Part shown: positions 55,730 through 64,000 of the stretch, one piece after another
Position numbering within the stretch: position 1 is the stretch's first letter
How the letters are laid out: every line of letters begins with the position of its first letter
Source of the DNA: Adiantum capillus-veneris
Taxonomy: Eukaryota > Streptophyta > Polypodiopsida > Polypodiales > Pteridaceae
Reading direction: 5' to 3'
DNA length: 64,000 bases
Assembly (NCBI GenBank): GCA_014529385.2
Contig: CM043949.1
Location: 106,366,554-106,430,553 of the forward strand
Program-made: the position numbers and the translations under genes
Notes under the pieces: generated by a model
Told to the model about the DNA's origin: nothing
Seen by the model: only the letters and a program-made list of their open reading frames with translations
Database searches by the model: none

Positions 55730-58700
55730 AATTTATCTTTGGTGCATCTAAGATGCAAGTGTGCCTGGGAATGCAACTTGGTGCCAAAATGGATGTACAA
55801 TGCTTGCATGTGATGTAGGTGATGTACATAAAGTATGATGGCTTTCTGACCGCTATGGAGGGAGTTATGGACAATTCCATGTCCGCTTTTTTACTACTAT
55901 AGCTTGTTGTGCTTGAAGGGGTTGGGATTTCTCAATCTTGATGAGACTTGGCATGGTGCTTCATTTGAGCCTTATAAACATATCTATGACAAAATTTGAT
56001 GAGATAGGGTCCATTGGCCACAGATCTATCTTTGGCACACCAAAGATAAATTTGTGTAGAATTGGGTCTTTTTCGGCTTTTTACCTCTTCGGTACTTCTA
56101 TGCGGTACCAACTAGGTTCTTGGTGAAGTTTGAACTCAAGTGGTAGGCCATAAGTCTTTTGTGTGCACCCTTTAGTGTTTTCTTGGAGGTAATGTGAAAC
56201 ATAGGGATTAGTTAAGGTAAGTTGTGGCCCTGGTTTTGTATCTTGCACTTGGTGGTGATCCCAATGAAGTTGGTTGTCTCCTCCTGAGTATAGTTTGATT
56301 TGAGGCTACCAGATTGTGATTGTGCCCCCTCGAGAGGTTAATAGAAGTTAGGTATAGTTTATGGAGCACCTATCTAGTTTGAGGTTAAACGGATCAATAC
56401 TTTACACGGAAGTGCAAAATATCACTTTGCAGTCGAGATATGGTCATTTTTCTCTAACTTGATGAGATGGACTCTAATGCACCCTCAAACCTCTACATGT
56501 CTTTTTCTTGATGGCATCTACAAGTAGGTCAAAACTAGTCTCCAATTGAGCCTTTTATCTTCGGCATGCCAGCGATACTAGGTTAGTTTTTTGGTCAAAT
56601 TTTACACTCTGAAGCCCACTGTTCTCTTACTTGAGATGAGCCTATGGTCCAAGTTTGGTCTCATTTAGATGCCTGATGCGGCCGATGCACACATTATTGT
56701 TCCTGAAAATGCTCCAATTTCCCTGTGTTGCCACGACCTTGGTGATGGACAAAGTGGTATCAAAATGCTTCTTGTTATAGTTAGGAATTTACCCCTCATG
56801 GGGCTGGAGAAATGAAGGATCGACAGACCGTGCGTAGAAGCTCGCAAAAGAGTGCCAAAAACCACTAGCTGGATCTCTCCCTCAAAGGACTAGAATGCAA
56901 ATGAGAGTAGAAATGTCCTAAAGACGTATGCATACCTGGAATTTTTTGACACCCCCCCATCCTGTATCTACCCATTGAGCCAGTAGCCCTCACAATGTAC
57001 CCTTGATTTTTTTTTTGAAAATAGATACCTGAGGATCTTTCTGCCAAAGTTTGTCCCATGTGGTTAGTGAAGCAGAGTGGCTGTTGAACAATTTGATCAA
57101 AGTTGCCCAATAATTTTTTTGGCCATTCTATTGAGCTTCAAGATTTGGCATTTGAATTTGGATTCCAATTCTAACATTTGTGCTTATTGATTTATTTATT
57201 TTGAAATTTTATTAGCTTTTATTAACAAAAATCGAACAAAATGATCTAAACCACTAAAAAAATTTCATTCCACGCTCAAAAATAAAAAATCACACCAAGT
57301 ATATAATACTTGGCCATATTTTTTGTGGATTGCTCCGTTTTTAATCACTTTTTGGCCATAAAACATGCAAACATTGCAATATTTTTTGGTTTTTTGGCAG
57401 TATTTACACTATTTACATGCACACCTAGGGGTTATCATATTACATATCCCTATTTCAATTGATTTTAAGTTCATTTTACTCTACAGTAACAAGAGTTTGC
57501 ACGTTAACATTTTAAACACTTCAGATCGTTGCCCTTATTCATATTTGTTTTAAGTTTTCAAGTCTGCATTGAGAATGCCTCCCCCCTCCCCGCCTAAGTC
57601 CTCTGTGATGATAGAGTATAGCTTGGGTTGTGCAGTACATAGGTGAAACAATTGCATCTATGCATGGCCGAGATTGGCCCTATCATGCTATTGATGTCAA
57701 TGCATTTGAAAACACTTTGTGATGCAAGAGGTGGGTCTTAAGTAGTGTACTCAAGGTTTTCCAATGGTGAAGCATCCTATTGATTAACTCTATTGAAGAG
57801 AAAATCCTACAGTAGTTGCACCCGTTCTTTGTGATGGTGCCATGTGCACGTGTCATTACAACGGTTGACCTTGTTGTGGGTAGTATTGATGGTACTGGTG
57901 AAGTCCTTGGTACCCACCAATATATAGCTTTCGATGGCTGGGCCTTGATTTGTCATTTGTGAATAGTTGGTGTCCTGGGTTTAGCTTGAGATTCTTGCTT
58001 AGGTTTTTGGGAGTGTTACCATGCATCGAGTGACTTTTTCCGAGAAAGGACAAACCCAAGCAAGTGTTTGTACACAATATAGTAAATTTTATTGTCAACA
58101 TAATATTTATCGTTTGTTATATATTCATGCACCACAACAAAAATGGTTATCAATGGATAGACTAGCTCCTAAATTCCAAAAGATCAAAGTTTACTTTTAA
58201 GAAAATAAACACAATATTTGAAATTATTATCTTATCTCTTAGGCTCGCATGGGCTTTACATGTTTTGAGCATAAAGTAAGATTAATAGACTAATAAGAGC
58301 TCTAGACTAGCCCTTTACTTAATGCTAAAGTCATCGTAAATTTATTTTTGTAAGGTCATTTGTAGTGCTCTTCTGTCTAGTACTTTGGTTCTTGATTGTC
58401 ATTTATACTTGAGAGCATGTGCATCCTCCCGCATCTTAGACGCATCAATTTGATAGCAATTTAATGCACCTCATTAGTTCATTTATACACCAATCGCCTT
58501 TTCCATGTTGTCTTGCCCTATCTATACTACTAGGTTGTGATCTTGATACAAAGACACCCTTCTTACATGACACATCACCGACAAACACCATTAATTATGA
58601 AAGACTTCTTTTGTTACAAGAAAATCATGTTTTTCCTTAATTGACCAATCAAGGAATTTTTAAATCAATTTACAAAAACAACAACCAAAATTTATAGAGT

Positions 58701-59323
58701 TATATGCCTAAAATTTGCTAGAAAGCCTCGTCATAATTGAAAAAAGGTAGTTGTAAATAGATAAAATAATTAGGATCTTTTTACCATACAATGTGGCAAC
58801 CTCAAAACTTAGGGGCGCGAGTTAGAGCTTCTTTCACAAAATATTGAAGATGCTACTCCTTTCTATTTTGAATCATTTTTTGAAAAAGTATGGCAGATAG
58901 ATGTCAGATATTAGGAAGGCCATAACATCCATGACTCAATGTACAAGCACATTATAATTGGAATATGATTTACATCCTTGCTCATGTGAAATATTAATGT
59001 CACCACCAATTATAAGAGGTAAATTTTGCTTCAATCTATGAAGATAAAAGCCATGCCCTACTCTAAAAGGTAGTATTGAAGCCTTCTTCACATCTAGAAT
59101 GATAGTTTCAACAAGAGGAGAAGCCGCTCTACTGACTTTGCATACTATTTTTTTTGCGAAAAAATGCAATCTTTTTTAAGCTTGTATCTGCTCAAGATAA
59201 GGTTGTGTGGAAATCTTACTAGCTGGATGAGGGAAAGAGCTGCATTGTATTGACAACGCATTGTTTTGCGATTGATCATGTCTGTCCACCAGAAAGAATG
59301 ACGCTAAGTGAGAGAAGATGCTT

Positions 59324-59365
<42 letters not shown>

Positions 59366-59926
59366 AATGAGAAATATTATCACTATCAAGTGCACATTAA
59401 TTAGCAATTTATTTTCAACAAAAACGTCATATTAAACCGGTATTTAGTGTATTTTTAAAGCAAGAAATTTAAAAATTCTCGGTTAGTTTTGAGGGGTCGT
59501 CTTGAAGGAAACCGGTTAGATTTTGGCAGATTAAAGTGTTAACCCTCAAAAAATCCAAAATTTTATGTGGTGATTTTCAATGCTCTCCTTTTTTCCATTG
59601 ATTCCTAGGTATTTGGAAAAAATGTGTCTCAGCTTAATATCGTGTCCTTTTCAATTTCAAAAATGCCAGTATGTCCCAATAATTTTTGGGAATAAAAAGT
59701 ACGACACGAATTTTAAGAGATTCCTGTTGCAAAGACAAAGGATGGAGCTAACAAAGGAAGGGCATGGAGTCATCTACTATAGCACGTTGGCACGAGCAAT
59801 AGCGTGGGGTCAATGACACATAGTCATTGACGATATCGTGGCCAGGCAGGTTTTGGGGGGGCTTGGTTATATTTTTTTAGTAATACGTTGCACTATGCCG
59901 CGCAGCATATGCATCCTCCTACATTG
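55730..59926. other. AT-rich DNA, nothing recognised
   Basis: No domain or terminal repeat is supported. Sequence between 55800 and 56700 resembles the DNA at 47800-48340 in style (TTGATGAGACTTGG, TTTGGTGCAC and similar phrases) and may be untranslated Gypsy sequence. A (CT)n run is at about 59331-59362. Confidence 0.5.
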
Positions 59927-59978
59927 TTAGCGCAATTGACTTGAAGATGTGCGTGTGAAGCAGCGAGAGTTCGAGTCC
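59927..59978 (+). other. tRNA-like Pol III box A/box B pair (SINE candidate)
   Basis: TTAGCGCAATTGAC (59927-59940) resembles a tRNA A box and AGTTCGAGTCC (59968-59978) resembles a B box, about 28 bases apart. Flanking arms do not form a full cloverleaf, so this is not a functional tRNA gene. A tRNA-derived SINE head is possible, but no tail or flanking duplication was confirmed. Confidence 0.3.
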
Positions 59979-60606
59979 AGCTTACTAAGTTTTTGGTTTC
60001 GGACAACTTGCAAAGGGCTAATGTTGCACCCGTTGGAATCACGGCAAGATTGCAACAAATATAATAATGAACCTATTAGTATGTTGAACCGAGTAGTAGG
60101 CCAGTTGAAGCTAAGCGTAAAAGAAAAAATTCCACCCCAATATAGAGAAAAATAGTGTAAAGCACCAAAAAATAAGCTTAGTCTTCTTAAAATTTCTCCA
60201 GGCAATTTCAACGAAAGGAATTTGTATGTTTGAAAAAATGGTTTTTCCTATACAGTTGAACCGAGTAGGGGGTACCAGCTTTTTAAAAAAAAAGAGAATC
60301 TCAAATGATGCGAGCAGCTTCAATTTTATTATGTGTAGCATCGTCGCCTCTAGCGGAGGCCTCAAATGTCAGGTGAGGGGGATACGGATCGTGAGCGGAG
60401 GCATCAACATGGCGGATATTGTGCGTCAGGCCGTGCGCAAAATATAGAGGGAGTCCTACGTCAAGAAGATACGCCCTAAATACACACACATAATATCTTC
60501 TTGCAGGCCTCAACTGCCCCTCTCTTCCCCCATCTTTCCCCCTCTCTCTCACACACACTGTCGACTCTCACACACACCGTCGGCTTGGTAGGAGAGAGGA
60601 GGCGAG

Positions 60607-60643
<37 letters not shown>

Positions 60644-60702
60644 TGTGCGTGCTTCCGTGTAATTTCTCTTTGGCAAAAAAAGAACGACGGAGGCTAGCTT
60701 AG

Positions 60703-60754
<52 letters not shown>

Positions 60755-60762
60755 AAAAAAAA
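59979..60762. other. Intergenic DNA with (CT)n runs
   Basis: Holds (CT)n at about 60611-60641 and 60710-60749, and two copies of TTGAACCGAGTAG at about 60085 and 60256. No coding was recognised. Confidence 0.55.
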
Positions 60763-61221
60763 GGGAAAATTACCAAAATACCCCTCTAATTTGTGGAAAT
60801 TCCCAAAATACCCCTCAAATTTCAGAAATTCCCAAAATGCCCTTCCAATTTTCCAAAATTCCCAAAATACCCAAGGTTGTGAGAGTAAATTTCTTGAAAA
60901 ACAAAAAAACTTGTAGCTTTTCATAAGAAGAGTGATTGTCTACCATATAGGATGCTAAAACTAAATTTTGAGCTGGTTTTGTAGGCTTTGAAGATAAATT
61001 CCTTCATTATTTTTAGACATAATTGCCTTTTTTGGGAGGTGATTTGCAAAAAATTACATGCTAAGCACTCAAAAACCGATCTCAATTGTCAAACAAGAAT
61101 AAAGATTAGAAAATCTTGAAGATCCAACAAAAATAGATACAAGGGTATATTGGGAATTTTTGAAATTTGAGGGGTATATTGGGAATTTCCACAAATTAGA
61201 GGGGTATTTTGGTAATTTTCC
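60763..61221. mobile_element. Inverted-repeat MITE, copy 2
   Basis: About 459 bp with long terminal inverted repeats: the left end GGAAAATTACCAAAATACCCC is repeated exactly in inverse at 61201-61221. The complementarity continues imperfectly inward for about 60 bases. A possible 9-bp duplication, T followed by eight A, flanks it (60754-60762 and 61222-61230), which would fit the Mutator superfamily, but A-runs make this weak. There is no coding. Internal blocks are shared with copy 1 at 37535. Confidence 0.85.
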
Positions 61222-61267
61222 TAAAAAAAAAACTTTGCGCGCCGGCAAGAACGTTTTTTTAAAAACT

Positions 61268-61288
61268 CTGTGTGTGTGTGTGTGTGTC
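61268..61288. repeat. (GT)n microsatellite
   Basis: About ten GT units following a short GC-rich palindromic segment (GCGCGCCGGC near 61238). Confidence 0.85.
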
Positions 61289-61653
61289 TCAGAGGAAGCT
61301 ACTTAACTCAGAGCCAACCGTTACCGAGAGTGTGCAAGGCATGTAGGCTTAAGGACGTTGAGCTGCTGCTATTCATGCAAGGTTAAGTGTGCGTAGAGGC
61401 AGCACTCGGGCTGAAGTTCACGCGACCATACACACTCGCAGCCTCACGCGCACAAGAAGAAACACTTGGAACGAACCTGCTCTGTAAACACAAGAAGAAG
61501 CACCTGCTGTAAACCACTGACGCAGGCAACAACAATCCTCCCTCACGTGCGCAAAGACCCCATCAGCAGCGCAAAATACAGAGGGGATCAGGGGCAGCGT
61601 GCTCAAAAGTTGTCGGCAGCAGCGAAACAGAAAGCAGCAGTGCAAGCAGAAGC

Positions 61654-61686
<33 letters not shown>

Positions 61687-61688
<2 letters not shown>

Positions 61689-61750
61689 AAAAAAAAAACT
61701 CTCTAAAAGAGCGCGCACCGGCGTGCGCTCTTTCAGAGAGTTTTTTTTAA
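61687..61750. repeat. Hairpin 1 (about 30-bp stem)
   Basis: The arms 61687-61719 and 61720-61750 are inverse complements with few mismatches, running through A-tract, CTCTCT, AAAGAGCGC and meeting almost without a loop. A near-copy lies at 61917-61982. Confidence 0.85.
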
Positions 61751-61916
61751 AACTAAAAGAGTACCCTCACGTGCGCAGAGACCCCATCAGCAGCACGAAA
61801 CACAGAGGGGATCAAGGGCAGCGTGCTCAGAAGCTGTCAACTGCAGCGAGAGAAGAAACAAAAGGCAACAGTGCAAGCAGAAGCAGAAGCAGGAGAGAGA
61901 GAGAGAGAGAGAGAGA

Positions 61917-61982
61917 GTTTTAAAAAAATCCTCTCAAAGAGCGCGCGCCGACGCGTGCTCTTTCAGAGAGTTTTTTTTAAAA
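61917..61982. repeat. Hairpin 2 (about 30-bp stem)
   Basis: Second copy of the inverted repeat in the duplicated unit, with small differences in the left arm that slightly weaken the stem. Confidence 0.8.
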
Positions 61983-62262
61983 TTGAAAGAGTACGCAGTA
62001 GCAATAGTACGCAGTAGTAATAGTACGCAATTGCGACATGGTAGCACAAGTCCTAAATAAGCATCCCTCAGTGGTTCCTGTGTCATGGAAGATAAAGCAT
62101 AGGCCGATTGCATGGCGTTACAAGCATTTTAGTACGCTTTGCGGATGAAAGTTTGTGCTTCGTTTGGTTGATATCTCATCCATGAAAGCTCCCTCTCCCG
62201 ATTCATCTTTGGCCTTATCGTGAAAGTATGGAAAGCCTGCAAGACGTTGGCCTGCAAATGCG

Positions 62263-62297
62263 ATGCGATTTCTAGTAAGGGGAGGAGGAAGGCGGGC

Positions 62298-62350
<53 letters not shown>

Positions 62351-62787
62351 TGGGTTGGGATTTGGGGAAGGACCAGCCATACGCACGCAAAGAAGCAGAT
62401 GAGAGCGCTATCGTGGGCTTGGAGGGCTCTCTGAATGTACTAGGAATCTATCAAACTAATGCATTTTATTGCCAGCACGTCCCTACGATTTTAAAGAGGA
62501 CTTCGAGCGCCCACATCTTCAAATTGGATCTGCAAGTGCATGTGCATGAATATGGTACCTTGGAAATCATTGAGGTGTTCAAGAATGTGGAAGAGAAAGG
62601 ACCCGTGACATGGTATGTTGCAGAGATATCGCTTGGCCGTTTTGTTCGACAATTTCAACTGCTTGATAATGTCAAATTGGATGATGTGAAAGCTATAATT
62701 GAAGCTGGTGTGCTAACCATCACTATCCCTAAGAGACACCAAGTGAAATCCTCCACCAGAAATGTGCCTGTTATAAGCAAGCTCTAA
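62263..62787 (+). CDS. Small heat-shock protein (Hsp20)-like protein
   Basis: A 174-residue frame. From residue about 82 it follows the alpha-crystallin domain of plant cytosolic class I small heat-shock proteins: SAHIFKLDL (82-90), a VHVHEYGTLEI strand, VEEKGPVTWYVAEISLGRFVRQFQL and the signature DDVKAIIEAGVLTITIPK (140-157). A short C-terminal tail with VPVIS may act as the I/V-x-I/V assembly motif. Such proteins are ATP-independent chaperones that hold denatured proteins. Relative to the family about nine residues (the PG(L/F)KKEDVK strand) are missing after KLDL. The usual N-terminal arm is replaced by unrelated residues, including an (Glu-Arg)n run (13-29) encoded by a (GA)n microsatellite. 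The true start is unclear; downstream Met codons are absent before the domain. It may be a diverged gene or a 5'-damaged pseudogene. Confidence 0.6.
62300..62348 (+). repeat. (GA)n microsatellite within the Hsp20-like frame
   Basis: About 24 GA units in frame with the downstream heat-shock domain, encoding alternating Glu and Arg. Confidence 0.92.
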
Positions 62788-63239
62788 CAAACCTAGCTCC
62801 TTATTTAATGTGCTAGTTGTTGTTGTTGCTTGCTTCATCAGAAAAAATGTAAAAAGGAAATGGTATAGTGGCCGTCAATGTGCATCTTGCTTTGTCAGAA
62901 AAAAGGAAAAATAAGTTATGTATCGATTGCCAATCTGTGTCTTGTCTAAGCCTATCATAGATGAGTCACCCCTTTGTGGTCTTCCTACAAGCTTTACTGC
63001 ATCAGGAGTGTTGGGTGCTCTTGATTAGTTTGCATGAGTAGGTGGTATCTATTGCCATGGAAATAACACACCTATGTATTCTTTGTATCTTTGTAGAGTT
63101 GTTTTTTGAGACAGACATGGGTCATATTTATCAGTTACTTTTTAAAACAATTGTGCCTCATGCATGGTTGCATGTATACTAGTTATTTGTCTTACATGCA
63201 GCTACGCAACTCTTTCGGTAACTATGCCAAAATGCTGAC

Positions 63240-63297
<58 letters not shown>

Positions 63298-63643
63298 AGA
63301 TCTAAGCCAGTCTCCATCACTGCCCTCTGCCAGTCCCCACCAGCAACTATGGACTTTCGACTCCCAGGAACGCTTGCTCTCCCTCCCCTGCCTTGCTTGG
63401 TCCAACATGTTCCCAATTCTTCATGCTTGTTAGTAATGAAGATGGTGATGTTGTTGATACTCCATTTGCCACCTGTTGTGCTACCTCCCAATGCTTTTCA
63501 TTCAAGTACTACCCTCCCTTTGGCCCAACCTCCTCAACCTATCGCTTTTTGATCGCAATGATGTGCCTCGATCCATGCGAGTAAGGTTCGTTTGTGATGT
63601 ATCCTCCTTTTTGTTAAGGTGTACTAGTCTATCCACCTGCCCT

Positions 63644-63688
<45 letters not shown>

Positions 63689-64000
63689 ATGGAGGGCTAC
63701 TCTATCAAACAGCCTATGGAGATGGTGTTGGCAACCCAATACATTCTAGTAGGTAAAAGTTACTAACCTCCAGGACACGACCTTGGAGTAGCTCTCCAGC
63801 TTTTTCTTACCCGTGTTGATGTTATTGCCATCTGGCAATGCAAATTGTGCTCATGAGGCGGTCAATATTGGCCTTGCATGTTATTAATAGTTAGGAGTAA
63901 GACTCTGAGCCCCTAGGTGGTCGGCTTCAGCTTCTTCAAGATATCTTTTCAACCTTCAACCTGGGCATCACCCTGTTGTTTGCGCCTTGATTGGCCGGTG
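62788..64000. other. Downstream DNA with (AC)n and (GA)n
   Basis: Holds (AC)n at about 63244-63294 and (GA)n at about 63651-63686. Frames crossing them are low-complexity. No AATAAA signal or other gene could be assigned with confidence. Confidence 0.55.

Larger units (their letters stand above)
61541..61990. repeat. 224-bp tandem duplication carrying two hairpins
   Basis: Units start CCTCACGTGCGCA at 61541 and 61765 and are closely similar. Each has a CAGCAG/GCAGCAG-rich part, a (GA)n run (about 61657-61686 and 61892-61916), then a long inverted repeat. Confidence 0.9.

Noticed and set aside
58936-59169. Minus-strand frame with LPLIIGGDINIS, similar to the endonuclease GGDFN motif of LINE elements
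   Set aside because: Only one short motif; no other endonuclease or reverse transcriptase motif in any frame nearby.
63106-63766. Plus-strand frames of 96-148 residues near the right edge
   Set aside because: They cross (AC)n and (GA)n runs and carry no recognisable domain.

Overview
The window looks like a stretch of a large, repeat-rich plant nuclear genome. Plant hallmarks are a RING-H2 ATL-type ubiquitin ligase gene, a small heat-shock protein gene, PLS-type pentatricopeptide-repeat (PPR) remnants, TNP2-type CACTA transposase, a MULE transposase with a SWIM finger, and plant Copia and Gypsy elements primed by initiator-Met tRNA. The very dense (CT)n/(GA)n and (CA)n microsatellites, low gene density and moss/fern-like PPR debris make me favour a fern or other seed-free vascular plant, but this is a low-confidence inference from style, not from a diagnostic gene.

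Layout. 1-4.9 kb: microsatellite-rich DNA with a 111-bp tandem repeat. 4.9-16.7 kb: one old Copia element (Copia-A, minus strand) with both LTRs, PBS, PPT and a CTACG target duplication; it has been hit twice, by a 4.7-kb CACTA transposon inside its RNase H region (TSD CAT) and by a 1.59-kb unclassified TG...CA element inside gag (TSD TTCTA read on the minus strand). 16.7-25.9 kb: mostly non-coding, with the best host gene (ATL-type RING-H2 ligase, 19483-20157). 25.9-31.1 kb: a young Copia element (Copia-B1, minus) with nearly identical LTRs and only three obvious coding lesions. 31-43 kb: decayed sequence with a MULE transposase pseudogene (minus, about 33.8-36.6 kb), a MITE, diverged tandem repeats and a PPR pseudogene (minus, about 39.9-40.6 kb). 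43.3-55.7 kb: Gypsy fragments (RNase H piece on plus, gag pieces on minus) interrupted by a second, older copy of the same Copia family (Copia-B2, 48343-53226). 55.7-64 kb: AT-rich DNA, a second copy of the MITE, a hairpin-bearing 224-bp tandem duplication and an Hsp20-type gene (62263-62787) whose N-terminus is encoded by a (GA)n microsatellite.

The genes do not form a pathway. The window is best read as an insertion history: Copia-A then CACTA and the 1.59-kb element into it; Gypsy then Copia-B2 into it; Copia-B1 most recently into a repeat-like region. I found no rRNA or tRNA gene, no CRISPR array and no convincing new multi-gene system. The most unusual items are the unclassified 1.59-kb insertion with its CCAATGAG repeats, the MITE pair, the hairpin duplication, and the heat-shock-like gene fused to a microsatellite-encoded Glu-Arg tract.
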